From the NCBI RefSeq assembly GCF_007754155.1, contig NZ_CP037423.1, forward strand, positions 6,940,938-7,004,937: a DNA stretch of 64,000 nucleotides. The letters are read 5' to 3'. The stretch's first letter is position 1; every line of letters starts with the position of its first letter. This DNA is from Stieleria neptunia (lineage in GTDB: Bacteria; Planctomycetota; Planctomycetia; Pirellulales; Pirellulaceae). The notes below the pieces were generated by a model. The model ran no database searches and had not been told where the DNA came from. It was given only the letters and a program-made list of their open reading frames with translations. A program made the position numbers and the translations under genes. Shown in pieces: positions 8,509-18,739 of the stretch.

Positions 8509-10950
8509 TCAGTCGACAAACAAAAATTCGTTCCAATTCATCACGCTCAGACAGTACAACGTTTTGGCCTGCCCGGCATCGAGATGATGTTTCTTTTGAA
8601 GGCTTGCGATCAATCGATCACCGTCATCCATTTCCGCTTCGCTCGCCGGCCGAGCCAGCACGGCGGCGACGACGCGGCGGACCAATTCGCGATTGTCGAT
8701 TGCCCCGGCATCGACGCTATCGGCCAGCTTGGCGGCCTGCTCGGCGGCGAAGTCTCCGTTGAGCAGCGAGAGGGCTTGCGCGGGCTGCAACGTCATGAAC
8801 CTCGCTTCGCAGGTTTGATCGGGATCCGGAAAGTCGAACGCGGACAACATCGGCGTCAACAAGGATCGTTTGACATAGATGTAAACGCTGCGTCGATTCT
8901 GGTCGCTCTCGCTGGAATTTCCCCAACCGCTGCCCGGTCTGGATTGACCGGCCAGGACTTCGGGCGACAGCGTCGGGTAGACACTCGGTCCGTAAACCGC
9001 GGTGTTCAGCGAACCGTTTGCGGCCAGGATCGAATCACGGACCTCTTCGGCACTTAATCGTCGCGGATCAAATCGCCAAAACAGATCGTTGTCGGGGTCG
9101 GCGGCCAAGGAGGTTTCGCTGCCTTGGGATGACATCTGATAGGCGCGACTGGAAAGAATCAGCCGGTGCATCGACTTGAGGCTCCAACCGTCTTGGATAA
9201 AGCGATTGGCCAGGAAGTCCAACAGCTCGGGATGGGTCGGCGGCGTGCCGAGTTGGCCGAAGTTGTTGCTGCTGCGGACGATGCCACGGCCGAAATGGAA
9301 TTGCCAGATTCGATTGACGATCACTCGGGCGGTCAACCGATTGTTCTCACTGGCGATCCAATCGGCCAGGACGCGACGACGCCCGGTAGATTGGTTGGAC
9401 GTCGATTCGGTCGGGGGCAACGCCGGCGGTTCGTCTTCAAACAGAGTCGGAAACGCGGGTGAGACTTCGTCGCTGGGCGAATGCGGGCTGCCGCGATACA
9501 GCACGTACGTCGGCTCGTCTACCGCGCGATACGTCGCCAGCCCCATCACGCGTTCCCGCTCGGGCAGTGTCTTGAGCTGTTCGGCGTTCTGTTTCAGTTG
9601 TGATTTCAGTTCCTTGTATCGGCCCCACTGCTCGTCGCTCAGATTGGCCTTCAGTTTTTGGCCCAGCACGCGATTGCGATCACGTTTGGCCCCTTCGGTG
9701 GCGCGTTGATCGGGAGCCGACATCTTGGCGATCCCGGCCTGCTCGATGTCGTGCATTTCCTGCTCGATCGATCGCCGCTGTTGGTCGTTGGCGGCATAGC
9801 GTGCCCGCAACTGGTCGGAGCTGACGTCAATCTGGCTGAAGGAGGCTAAATCGCCGCGACGGGCGTAGGGGGTCACGTCCTCGAAGAACGACAGCATGCT
9901 GTAGTAGTCTTTCTGCGGGATCGGATCGATCTTGTGGTCGTGGCAACGCGCACAATTCATGGTCAATCCCAAGAACACCTGTCCGGTCGTCAGGATGATG
10001 TCGTCCAGCCCATCAAAACGGGCCTGCAGCTCATCGGCAGGTTCGTCATCCCAAATCCCCAAGCGGTAGTAACCGGTCGCGGTCAACGTTTCCTTGGTGA
10101 CTTCATCCAGCTCGTCCCCGGCAAGTTGCTCGCGGATGAATTGATCATACGGCTTGTCTTCGTTGAACGACCGAATCACATAATCGCGGAACTTCCACGC
10201 GTTGTCTTTGGGGCCGTCCCGTTCGAACGAATTGGTTTCGGCAAAGCGAACCAGGTCCAGCCAATGGCGGCCCCAACGCTCGCCGTAGTGCGGTGAATCG
10301 AGCAGCCGATCGGCCACCCGCTTGATTGCCTCGGGCGACTCGTCGGCGATGAACGCATCCACCTCGGCCTTGGTCGGCGGCAACCCCGTCAGGTCGTAAT
10401 AGACGCGCCGGATCAATTCGCGTTTGCCCGCCGGACCGTTGGGTTTTAAACCGGCGTCGGAAAGCGAATCGTAGATGAAGGCGTCGATCGGGTTGGATTG
10501 CCAATCGGCCGACGCAACCGTCGGCGGCGTTGGATTGGACAGCGGTTCAAACGCCCAATGTTTTTGCCATGCGGCGCCCTCGGCGATCCACGCGCTCAGC
10601 AATGCCGCTTCGTCCTCGGTGACCGGATCACCCTCCGGTGGCATCCGTTCGAATTCATCGTCGGTCGTGATCCGCTCGATCAACAAGCTCGCGTCCAGGT
10701 CGCCCGGCACGATCGCAAAGCTGCCCGACTCGGTCTCCGCCAACGCGGCGTCGCGACTGGTGAATTTCAAACCGCTTTCGGCCACATCCGGTCCGTGACA
10801 GGCATAACACTTCTTTGCCAGGATCGGTTGGATTTGTTTTTGAAAGTCGATTTCCGTTGTCGCGGCGAAGGTCACTTGTCCCCACAAACAGGTCAAGGCG
10901 GCGGCGATCAGAATGCGTTTTTTCAAGACGGACTCAGAATGGGGCATCAT
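8509..10950 (-). CDS. PSCyt1-DUF1549-DUF1553 secreted cytochrome-like protein
   Basis: 813 residues. A Sec signal (about residues 10-30) precedes a planctomycete cytochrome C domain with one haem motif CYACH (about 48-52) and a distal MPPEGD. DUF1549 follows (DAFIYDSL, LTGLPPTKAEV, HYGERWGRHWLDLVRFAETNSFERD, then CARCHDHKIDPI with a second CxxCH), then DUF1553 (RVIVNRIWQFHFGRGIV to the C-terminus). The domains define a planctomycete periplasmic family of unknown reaction, proposed to handle electrons or polysaccharide. It lies 10 nt upstream of DUF1501, so the two are co-transcribed. Adjacent ATGs at 10950 and 10947 are both possible starts. Confidence 0.88.
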   Translation of the reverse strand: MMPHSESVLKKRILIAAALTCLWGQVTFAATTEIDFQKQIQPILAKKCYACHGPDVAESGLKFTSRDAALAETESGSFAIVPGDLDASLLIERITTDDEFERMPPEGDPVTEDEAALLSAWIAEGAAWQKHWAFEPLSNPTPPTVASADWQSNPIDAFIYDSLSDAGLKPNGPAGKRELIRRVYYDLTGLPPTKAEVDAFIADESPEAIKRVADRLLDSPHYGERWGRHWLDLVRFAETNSFERDGPKDNAWKFRDYVIRSFNEDKPYDQFIREQLAGDELDEVTKETLTATGYYRLGIWDDEPADELQARFDGLDDIILTTGQVFLGLTMNCARCHDHKIDPIPQKDYYSMLSFFEDVTPYARRGDLASFSQIDVSSDQLRARYAANDQQRRSIEQEMHDIEQAGIAKMSAPDQRATEGAKRDRNRVLGQKLKANLSDEQWGRYKELKSQLKQNAEQLKTLPERERVMGLATYRAVDEPTYVLYRGSPHSPSDEVSPAFPTLFEDEPPALPPTESTSNQSTGRRRVLADWIASENNRLTARVIVNRIWQFHFGRGIVRSSNNFGQLGTPPTHPELLDFLANRFIQDGWSLKSMHRLILSSRAYQMSSQGSETSLAADPDNDLFWRFDPRRLSAEEVRDSILAANGSLNTAVYGPSVYPTLSPEVLAGQSRPGSGWGNSSESDQNRRSVYIYVKRSLLTPMLSAFDFPDPDQTCEARFMTLQPAQALSLLNGDFAAEQAAKLADSVDAGAIDNRELVRRVVAAVLARPASEAEMDDGDRLIASLQKKHHLDAGQAKTLYCLSVMNWNEFLFVD

Positions 10951-11216
10951 GGTGGTGTTGCCGGAGGCGGGTCATTGGGCCAGCAGTCGAACGGTTCGAA
11001 GCGTGCGGCGGCAGGAAGGGGAGCGCCGCTCGTTTGTCTCCGGCACGAATCGTCCGGGCAAAACGAGCCGCAAACGAACACGCTCGGTTCAGGTGGGCTG
11101 TTCAGTTTACCATTTTGGCCCAAGCCCCCGCCCGATTCCAATGAGAATTGGTTCAAAACGGCTGAGCATTGTTCCCACGGCCCATCGTGACGCACAACGT
11201 CACCGACGGGAACGGC

Positions 11217-12491
11217 TTACAGCAACAGTCCCGCGACGGCCCCCGTCATACAGCAAGCCAGTAGCCCCCCGAACATGGCCCGCAATCCCAGCCGGGCCAG
11301 GTCTTGCTTTCGCGACGGTTCCAGGCCGCCGATGCCGCCCACTTGAATCCCGATCGCGCCAAAATTGCTGAATCCGGCCAACGCATAGGTCAAAATGACG
11401 GCCGTCCGCTGAGAAATCGCCGGATCGCTCGACCGCATCATCTCACCCAGCGATTGATACGCGATGAATTCGTTGGCGACCGTTTTCAGCCCGATCAATC
11501 GGCCCGCCTCGACGCACTCGGCCGCCGGAATCCCCAACAACCAGGCGATCGGCCAACAGGCATAGCCGAGGATGACGCCCAGGCTGATCAACGGTGTGCC
11601 GGTCAGATCGACCCAGCCGAGTTGCTCACAACCGAGCCCCAGCAGCACGTCGATCAGTTTCAAGATCGCCAGAAACGCGATCAGCATCGCGCCGACGTTG
11701 AGCGCCAATTTCAATCCGTCGCTGGCGCCGGCGACGGCTGCGGCGATGACATTCACATGCCCGACGTCGTCTCCGTCTGTTTCGGACGCCGCGTGATTCA
11801 TCTGCAGCGACGAAGACACTTGGGCACCCTCCGCTTCCGGTTCCATCACTTTGGCGATCAACAAGGCCGCCGGGGCGCTGATCACCGAAGCGGTCAACAG
11901 GTGGGAAATGTCGATTCCCATCCCGGCATAGGCCCCCAGCAATCCGCCAGTCACGGTCGCAAACCCGCCGGTCATCATCGCATTGAGTTCGCTCCGCGTC
12001 ATCGTGGCCAAATACGGGCGGACCACCAGTGGCGCTTCGGTGTGGCCGACAAACACGTTGGCCGCCGCGGCCAAGGTTTCCGGACCACTCGTCTTCAACG
12101 TGAAACGCATCACCCAGGCCATCGCCCAAACCACCCACTGCATGATGCGGAGGTGATACAGAATGCTCATCAGCGCGGAAAAGAAAATCACCGTGGGCAG
12201 CACCCCAAAGGCGAACGTTCCCAACATCGAATCGCCGATCGTCGGCGCCTGGGCGGAAAACAGAAATCCGCTGCCGGCGGTCACTGAGTCCATCACCAAC
12301 GTGAACGCACCGCCGATGGACTGAAAAAAACGTTGCCCCCACGACGTTCCCAAAACCAAAAACGCAAGCAGAATTTGTAACGCCAAACCGCCGATCACGA
12401 TTCGAATCGGAAAACGTTTGCGATCACTGCTGATCAGCCACGCAACGCCGATGAAGACCACCAGTCCCAAGGCGCAGATGAGTCGTTCCAT
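11217..12491 (-). CDS. nupC: Concentrative nucleoside transporter (CNT/NupC family)
   Basis: 424 residues with about ten hydrophobic helices. CNT landmarks are VFVGHTEAPLVVRPYL and MTRSELNAMMTGGFATVTGG in the gate region, and AGRLIGLKTVANEFIAYQSLG followed by ALAGFSNFGAIGIQVGGIGGL in the C-terminal core. It should import nucleosides with Na+ or H+. The start lies 8 nt after the upp stop, so uptake and uracil salvage form one operon. A short hairpin-like GTGACG/CGTCAC follows the stop. The symbol is by family; substrate preference cannot be read from sequence. Confidence 0.9.
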   Translation of the reverse strand: MERLICALGLVVFIGVAWLISSDRKRFPIRIVIGGLALQILLAFLVLGTSWGQRFFQSIGGAFTLVMDSVTAGSGFLFSAQAPTIGDSMLGTFAFGVLPTVIFFSALMSILYHLRIMQWVVWAMAWVMRFTLKTSGPETLAAAANVFVGHTEAPLVVRPYLATMTRSELNAMMTGGFATVTGGLLGAYAGMGIDISHLLTASVISAPAALLIAKVMEPEAEGAQVSSSLQMNHAASETDGDDVGHVNVIAAAVAGASDGLKLALNVGAMLIAFLAILKLIDVLLGLGCEQLGWVDLTGTPLISLGVILGYACWPIAWLLGIPAAECVEAGRLIGLKTVANEFIAYQSLGEMMRSSDPAISQRTAVILTYALAGFSNFGAIGIQVGGIGGLEPSRKQDLARLGLRAMFGGLLACCMTGAVAGLLL

Positions 12492-12499
12492 GATCCGGA

Positions 12500-13135
12500 C
12501 TAGCCGTTTTGTGGGGTGTCAAAAATTCGGTCCCCTGCATCGCCAAGTCCCGGCACGATAAAGGATCGTTCATTCAGTTCCGGGTCAATCGCCGCGACGA
12601 ATAATTTGACGTCCGGAAAGTCACGTCTGACGCGATCGATGCCCGGCTGCGAGGCGATCAGACTGAGCACTCGAATTTCATCGACGCCCCAACGCTGCAA
12701 TCGCCGAATCACCAAGTCGATGCTGCCGCCGGTCGCCAGCATCGGATCGACAACCATCGCGATGTTGGGCGCGTTCTCGTGGGGCAGCTTGTCGTAGTAC
12801 CCGACCGGTTCGGCGGTCTCCTCGTTGCGATACAGCCCCAGGTGCCAGACCGACGCGTCGGGTAGCAGTTCCAGAATCGGGTCGACCATCCCCAGCCCGG
12901 CGCGCAAGATCGGAACGATGCCCACATGGACCGACAGTTCGTATCCCGTCGTCTCGCAAATCGGCGTGGTGATCTTTCTCGGGCGAGTCGCCAAATCGAC
13001 GGTGGCCGAGACCCCCAGGATCATCGACAGGCGATTGACCGCGGCACGGAATTCACTCGGCGGCGTCGCCGCGTCGCGAATTCTACACAGATGATGGTCG
13101 ATCAGTGGATGTTCTACACGTTGGACTAGACTCAC
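12500..13135 (-). CDS. upp: Uracil phosphoribosyltransferase
   Basis: 211 residues, the usual length for UPRT. It converts uracil plus PRPP into UMP. Signatures are PILRAGLGM (about 75-83), the PRPP loop VVDPMLATGGS (about 127-137) and the uracil-binding C-terminal FIVPGLGDAGDRIF. The start is a GTG at 13135 with GGGAG 8 nt upstream. The transporter gene follows after 8 nt, which fits salvage of imported pyrimidines. The upstream 334-bp gap to the MMPL gene holds a palindromic repeat and no recognisable gene. Confidence 0.95.
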   Translation of the reverse strand: MSLVQRVEHPLIDHHLCRIRDAATPPSEFRAAVNRLSMILGVSATVDLATRPRKITTPICETTGYELSVHVGIVPILRAGLGMVDPILELLPDASVWHLGLYRNEETAEPVGYYDKLPHENAPNIAMVVDPMLATGGSIDLVIRRLQRWGVDEIRVLSLIASQPGIDRVRRDFPDVKLFVAAIDPELNERSFIVPGLGDAGDRIFDTPQNG

Positions 13136-13312
13136 CGATTGCGTCTCCCGAAGCTGAATGGTCTGGCGGCCAGTGAGGTAGTGTAGCGGAAGTCGACACG
13201 GTGCTCACTTGCCCGGTGGATGGCGTCGAGGGACCGGCCAGCTTAGGAGAGATTCAAAACGTGACAATAACCAACGGTTTCGTCGATTGGGTGTGATGCG
13301 GTCGGCGGATCG

Positions 13313-13381
13313 TTGTACGACGTCCTTTCCAGCCCCGTCGGGGCGAGCCCCACGGACGACCGCCCGGAAGGGCCGTCGTAC
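13313..13381. repeat. 68-69-bp palindromic repeat, single copy
   Basis: TTGTACGACGTCCTTTCCAG at the left and GGAAGGGCCGTCGTAC at the right. It matches the units of the tandem array near 33.6 kb in reverse orientation. It lies in the 13136-13469 gap, where nothing else is recognised. Confidence 0.85.
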
Positions 13382-13469
13382 CTGCGAAAAACGGCCGCAG
13401 CGTAATGGTCCGTCGAGCGTTCAATCCTACCTCGAAACGCTACCCCACCGACCTCGATCCCAGAAGAGA

Positions 13470-16400
13470 TTAACGGCCTTTCATCCGGTGGGGGCGATCG
13501 CTGCGACGCGATGGGGAGTGCACTTTCAGGCTCGGCAGCGATTCTTTGTCGATCACCAACGTGGTCGCCGCAGCCTCCTGTTCGTCAACCTGGGACGAAC
13601 CGCCGTCGGGGCCGCCATCGTCGGGTTGCAGCACCGCCAGTTCTTCGAGCGGCTCTGCTCCGCTTGCACCGCGAGAACCGACACGCGGTCGGAACAGTTT
13701 TCCAAACGGGCCGGCCAGCAGGGCGGGTAGCAGTACCAGGTCACCGACCAAAGCGGCGACCAACAGCACCAACATCAGCGTCCCGAAACGCTGCGTCGGC
13801 GTGAACGTCGACAAGGCAAAGACAAACAAACCCAGCCCACCGACGATCGTGGTTTGCGTCATCGCCGGACCGACGCGACGGTAGGTCAACTCCACCGCCT
13901 TGATGCGATCATAGCCACGATCCAAATACGAACGGAACCAACTGAGGAAGTGAATCGTGTCGTCGACCGCCACACCCATGGCGACCGATGCGGTCATCAT
14001 CGTTCCGATATCGACCAGGCGGCCAAAGTGCCCCATCAGTCCAAACACCAACAGCACCGGGAACATGTTGGGGATCATCGAAATAGCCCCCGCGCCTAGA
14101 CCGGAGCCCAGATTGACCGGCCCCAACATCCGCAACGGTGTGCGGGCCGGATTGAGCAAGATGATCATCACCACGGAGATCAACACAAACGCCAGCGCGA
14201 TGGATTCCACCAGGCTGCCCAGCAGTGTCCGCTGCGCCTTGTAAACGACCGGGACCACACCCGTGTAAACGACCTGCATCGATCCGGCGCCGGTCACCTC
14301 GGGGATGCCGTCGCCGACCAAGTCATGGCTGATCGGTTTGGTGAAGATCGCTTGCGCGTCGATCAAGGTTTTGGCGTTCGCCAGCGCGGTTTCGGGCGCC
14401 GGCTGGTCGCCGACCCAGACCAACACGTCTGCTTTGCCGATGACTTTGTTCCAAAGATCACCGCCGATTTCAATCGGGTTGTCTTCCGAGCGGTGGTCCA
14501 CCCAGATCGGTTCACGCAGCCGTTCGCCGCGGAGCAACTCTTCCAGGACGGACAAATAAATCGATCGGGTTCGGATGCGGTCTTCGCTGGCCAGATCGAC
14601 GTCATCGCCCAGATCCACCAGTTCCGTTTCCGACAACGGACTCGGGCGTGGGGCGCCCATCATCACAATGACCGGCTGTTTGCTTTGGCCCGATTGCGAC
14701 GCCGCCGCGATTTGATTCAGCAATTCGTCACGCATGTCGTAGGCACGGAGCACCGGTTCGACCGAGACACGAAGCGTCTTGATGAACTCGCCATAGTCGA
14801 CATCCGCCAGCGCACCGACGCGAAGACTGATCCGCCAAAGTTCGCTTCCCGCGTAAGGGCCATTCTTTTCCAGACGAACGTAGTCGTTGGCCAACAATTC
14901 CTCACGGCCCTCGTTCAGCTCGGTGATGTATTGAGAACGAACCGGATTCCAGCTGTTGGTCACACCCGGGAGGGGCTTTAAAAACGTGTTGACGGCCGTC
15001 GCGGAACCGACAATGCCCAGGCCGGGTTCGCCGAGGGTTCGATGAACGACATTGTTGATTCGGGCGACCGCTTCGACGCGTTCCAAGACGTTCAGCGGCA
15101 GTGCCGACTCCGGCGCCGCGGATTCGGTTGGGCCGTCTTGTTCCGCCGCGGGGGTTGCCTGGGCGACGGTTTCCAACTGCATCGAGGGCGGTACACGCAG
15201 CACCAGCTCCATCGGGACCAGCTTTCCAAAGTTGCTCTCCAGCCAGGCATAGTCGCGAATGATTCGGGCGTTTTCGTCGAACAGCTTCAGCAATAGCACC
15301 GACGTCTTGATTTTGGAAAGCCCCAGCCCGGCGGCGACCAACGCGATCAAGCACCCGCTGGTCACCAACAGGTGTCGTCTGCAGATCCACGCGCCGGCGG
15401 CTGCCCATCGGTCCGACAGCCAAGATTCTTTTTCTTCCGCTGGCTGTGGAGTCGGCGTTTCCGGTTCGGCGTGCGATTCGGTGATGAAGATTTGCAGCGC
15501 CGCGGGCAGGTAGGAAAACAGGATCGCGAGCGTCGCGATCACGCCGATCGCCGAGTACAGCCCAAAATTGCTGATCGGTGCCAAATTGCTGGTGTACAAC
15601 GAACCGAGTCCGATCGCGGTAGTCAGCGCCGCAAGTGAACAGGGAAAAATCGCGTGCTGCAGGGCGCGGCCGGCCGCACCACCACGCCCTTTTTGACGCA
15701 CTTCGTCGCGATAGTAATTGATCACGTGAATCGCGCCAGAAAGTCCCAGCACGTAGACCAACGAGGGCATGCTCATCAAAATCGCATCCACACTGCCGTT
15801 GGTCCAACCGACGACGGCCATGCTGAGCATCGCCGCCGAGCCGCCGACCACAAACACCATCAATGTGATCTTGACGCTGCTGAAACACAGGTAGGACAGC
15901 AAGGCACCGACCAGGATGCTGTAGCCGACCAGACGCACCAGCGTCACCGTGCCTTCCTCGTCGATCGCGATGTTGTCGACCGGAGGGCCACCGAGACGCA
16001 GCGGCGGAGCGCCGGCAATCGATTCGACTTCCGTCCGGTTGAACGGTGGCGGAGCCATCGAGGGAGGCGCCGCGGGTTGAACCCCCGAGTCGTTGGCCAG
16101 TTCCAACAGCCGGCCGCGTGGTGCGCCCAACACGCCACGGCCGAGCGCATACGCCAGGTTGTCCTGGGCGATGTCGGTCAGCGTGATCAACAAACAGGTC
16201 TGGCGCGGTGGTGGCTGGACCCCGGCGGCATCAAACACCGCATACCAAGCGTCGGTTTGTGTTTCGGTGCTAGCGGTCGCCAATCGCTGACGATCACCGT
16301 CGAAGTTTTCCTCGGCGAACGTCCGCAGCGTGATCTCAACCAGCTCCTCAAAGTTTTCCGGGATGGCCGAGCGTCGATCATTGGGCACGGCCTCGCGAAA

Positions 16401-17273
16401 CGCTTCCGGTGTCCAGTCAAAGTCCTGTGGGACCGCCGGGGCGAACAGCGAACCGGTCAGTCGTTCCATGGCGCGTCGGCGGGCAATGATCGGACGCCTT
16501 GCTTGATCGCTAAAGTCAATCGGCCACAGCAATCCGCCTTCTTTGGACAATTCATTGACCAGCGACACGCCGGTCTCGACCGAGCGAAACATCGGGGCGC
16601 ACAGCAACGACGGGTCGTTGTGGAACGGGTTGGCACGCTCCTCGTCTTGGGGGCCAAATGCGGCGACGAAGGTGCCCTGCAATTCGTGCTTGCCCATCGA
16701 CTGTTTGATGCCGCGGATCAGTGCGGCGGGACCGTTGGATTTCCCTTCCCAACGATGCAGATGCCCGTTCGGTTTGATGTAATACCACTTGCCGTCGGCG
16801 GTCGCGAACCACCGTTCGTTTTCACCGCCCCAATTGTCGAGCTTGCGTGAAGCGGGCAACAATCCCAGCCGGATTCCATATTCCTTGGCCGCTCGATAGT
16901 CCTCGGCCAGCTCGGGGTCCGCGATTCCGGCTCCCGGATCCGTTTTGCTGGATTCATGGCGAAGCTTGGATTCGAGCAGTTTCAATCGCTGGTCGTCTTC
17001 GGTGCACCCCGGCCACGTGGCGATGACAAAGCTTTCCCCGGCGAAATGGTCGGCAAACCATTCCAATTCCGCCGTCTCGACGAAATCCGACGGAAGCCAG
17101 TCCTTGATGTCGTTTTCCTTCTTATTCAGGCTCAACCGCGCGGCGCGAAACGCGAACGGCATCAAGAAGAAGAAGCCGAACAGCACAACCAGTGCGAAGG
17201 AAACTCCGAAGAGCGTCCGGCGCTCCAGCAATGGCCGCTCCGTCGGGCCGTTGTCTTGCTGGGGGTTTGGCAT
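13470..17273 (-). CDS. MMPL/Patched-type RND transporter
   Basis: 1267 residues. TM1 lies near residues 20-45, followed by a very long periplasmic region, a block of about five helices, a second helix and periplasmic loop, and a final helix block. The last block contains VAMGVAVDDTIHFLSWFRSY, the paired acidic residues typical of proton-driven MMPL/Patched members. Such proteins export lipids or other hydrophobic molecules. The pre-block loops are much longer than in typical MmpL proteins, and the C-terminus adds a polar tail. The start is the ATG at 17273; an in-frame TTG at 17363 would add a 30-residue Pro-rich leader. The gene is flanked by same-strand genes at distances over 200 bp, so it probably has its own promoter. 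Confidence 0.85.
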   Translation of the reverse strand: MPNPQQDNGPTERPLLERRTLFGVSFALVVLFGFFFLMPFAFRAARLSLNKKENDIKDWLPSDFVETAELEWFADHFAGESFVIATWPGCTEDDQRLKLLESKLRHESSKTDPGAGIADPELAEDYRAAKEYGIRLGLLPASRKLDNWGGENERWFATADGKWYYIKPNGHLHRWEGKSNGPAALIRGIKQSMGKHELQGTFVAAFGPQDEERANPFHNDPSLLCAPMFRSVETGVSLVNELSKEGGLLWPIDFSDQARRPIIARRRAMERLTGSLFAPAVPQDFDWTPEAFREAVPNDRRSAIPENFEELVEITLRTFAEENFDGDRQRLATASTETQTDAWYAVFDAAGVQPPPRQTCLLITLTDIAQDNLAYALGRGVLGAPRGRLLELANDSGVQPAAPPSMAPPPFNRTEVESIAGAPPLRLGGPPVDNIAIDEEGTVTLVRLVGYSILVGALLSYLCFSSVKITLMVFVVGGSAAMLSMAVVGWTNGSVDAILMSMPSLVYVLGLSGAIHVINYYRDEVRQKGRGGAAGRALQHAIFPCSLAALTTAIGLGSLYTSNLAPISNFGLYSAIGVIATLAILFSYLPAALQIFITESHAEPETPTPQPAEEKESWLSDRWAAAGAWICRRHLLVTSGCLIALVAAGLGLSKIKTSVLLLKLFDENARIIRDYAWLESNFGKLVPMELVLRVPPSMQLETVAQATPAAEQDGPTESAAPESALPLNVLERVEAVARINNVVHRTLGEPGLGIVGSATAVNTFLKPLPGVTNSWNPVRSQYITELNEGREELLANDYVRLEKNGPYAGSELWRISLRVGALADVDYGEFIKTLRVSVEPVLRAYDMRDELLNQIAAASQSGQSKQPVIVMMGAPRPSPLSETELVDLGDDVDLASEDRIRTRSIYLSVLEELLRGERLREPIWVDHRSEDNPIEIGGDLWNKVIGKADVLVWVGDQPAPETALANAKTLIDAQAIFTKPISHDLVGDGIPEVTGAGSMQVVYTGVVPVVYKAQRTLLGSLVESIALAFVLISVVMIILLNPARTPLRMLGPVNLGSGLGAGAISMIPNMFPVLLVFGLMGHFGRLVDIGTMMTASVAMGVAVDDTIHFLSWFRSYLDRGYDRIKAVELTYRRVGPAMTQTTIVGGLGLFVFALSTFTPTQRFGTLMLVLLVAALVGDLVLLPALLAGPFGKLFRPRVGSRGASGAEPLEELAVLQPDDGGPDGGSSQVDEQEAAATTLVIDKESLPSLKVHSPSRRSDRPHRMKGR

Positions 17274-17505
17274 GGGGGGTGGGTTTCCGATGGTGTTGGG
17301 TGTTGGGGGGGCGGAGTTCCGGCGGGGCGGCGTCTGGCGCCCCGATCCCTCACTGTCGCCCAAAGAATCAACCGAAAAAATAGCCGGTTCGGCCGCTGGG
17401 GTCTACTTCAAAGCGGCCTCAGAATGCAGCTCTGACACCATCCTGGCGACCGGTGGTCCGGGTCGGCGAAGCTTTTCCGGCAGCCCGCCGGCGCAGGTCC
17501 GCCAA

Positions 17506-18732
17506 TCAGCGGTCGACCGTCTCCAGTTTGATGTCGTCGAAGTCGGCTTTGCCGGTGGCCCCGAACAGGCCGACGCGGAGGATCGCTTCACGAGTCTTGA
17601 TCGGCACGCGAATCAGCCGGCTGTGGCTTCTCCAGTCCCGTGTGCCGCGAAACGGCCCCAAATAAAACGTGCCCAGGTCGCTTCTCAGTTCGTCATACAG
17701 CGAGATCGCGATCATCGGCATCGCGTCGGAGCCGGGCCCCTTTTGGATGCCGTCGGTGCGGACCTGCCCGCTCAGCCGGATCTGCGACACCTCGCGGCCG
17801 TCGATCGCGATTCCCTGCAACAGATGCGAGTTGCGGCCGGGCGTTTCATTGCGAAAACTCGCGTAACGCTTGCCCTGGGGCGCCGGATCGCCGGAGGAGG
17901 ATTCGAGCTGTGTCACTTGGCGGCCGTAGTACCAGCCGGGGACAAACTCCAACAACGTGGCTTCGTCACCGGACGCCGCGACTTCGAAATCGCCATTGAT
18001 GGCGACGGGGTTGGCCGGATCGGGAAGCGTCTGGCGGTTTTCTTCCGCTTCGCCCGTCATCGGCACAAACAGTGTCGGACGCAGCGCTTCGCGGATCAAT
18101 TTGCCATCGGTCTTGATCAATCGATACAGGGTCTGCTGGTAGCGTTGGCCGACCGGAATGATCATCACGCCGCCTTCGCGCAACTGTTCGACCAACGGCG
18201 TCGGCACCGATTCGGGGCTACAGGTGACGATGATCTTGTCGAAGGGTGCGGCGTCGGGCCAACCCAAAAAACCGTCCCCGACGCGGGTCGAGACGTTTCC
18301 GTAGTCCAGCCGAGCCAGCGTATCGGCGGCACGCTCGCCGAGTTCACGGACGATCTCGATCGTGTAAACATGTTCGACCAGCGGGCTCAAGACCGCCGCC
18401 TGGTAGCCGCTGCCGGTGCCGATCTCCAAAACCTTGTCGGTCGATTGAGGCTGCAACGCTTCGGTCATCGACGCCACGATGAAGGGGCTGCTAATCGTTT
18501 GCGAATGCCCGATCGGAAGCGCCATGTCAAAGTACGCGCGCGGCCATTGGCTGCGGGGGACAAACTCGTGACGTGGAGTCCTGCGAATCGCGTCGAGCAC
18601 ACGCGTGTCGGTGACCCCGGCCGTCGCCACGCGTTCGTCGACCAATCGATCACGTGCCGCTTGAAAGCGGTCGGCCGCCGACGCGGTGATGGCCCAGGCG
18701 AAGAGCATTCCGAGTGCAAGCTGTGATTTCAT
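17506..18732 (-). CDS. pcm: Secreted protein-L-isoaspartate methyltransferase with extra C-terminal domain
   Basis: 408 residues, nearly twice the usual 210-220. Residues 1-20 are a Sec signal (MKSQLALGMLFAWAITASA). Residues 25-235 are PCMT: the PRHEFVP/GHSQTISSPFIVASM region and the SAM motif LEIGTGSGYQAAVL, ending with VPMTG. The enzyme repairs isoaspartyl residues by methylation. Residues 250-408 resemble a carbohydrate-binding or jelly-roll module (NGDFEVAASGDE, then WYYGRQV). A periplasmic PCMT is odd because SAM is cytosolic. The SAM methyltransferase gene lies 7 nt upstream in the same operon. The PCMT assignment is firm; localisation and the role of the C-terminal domain are inferred. 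Confidence 0.88.
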   Translation of the reverse strand: MKSQLALGMLFAWAITASAADRFQAARDRLVDERVATAGVTDTRVLDAIRRTPRHEFVPRSQWPRAYFDMALPIGHSQTISSPFIVASMTEALQPQSTDKVLEIGTGSGYQAAVLSPLVEHVYTIEIVRELGERAADTLARLDYGNVSTRVGDGFLGWPDAAPFDKIIVTCSPESVPTPLVEQLREGGVMIIPVGQRYQQTLYRLIKTDGKLIREALRPTLFVPMTGEAEENRQTLPDPANPVAINGDFEVAASGDEATLLEFVPGWYYGRQVTQLESSSGDPAPQGKRYASFRNETPGRNSHLLQGIAIDGREVSQIRLSGQVRTDGIQKGPGSDAMPMIAISLYDELRSDLGTFYLGPFRGTRDWRSHSRLIRVPIKTREAILRVGLFGATGKADFDDIKLETVDR

Positions 18733-18739
18733 TGCGGAT

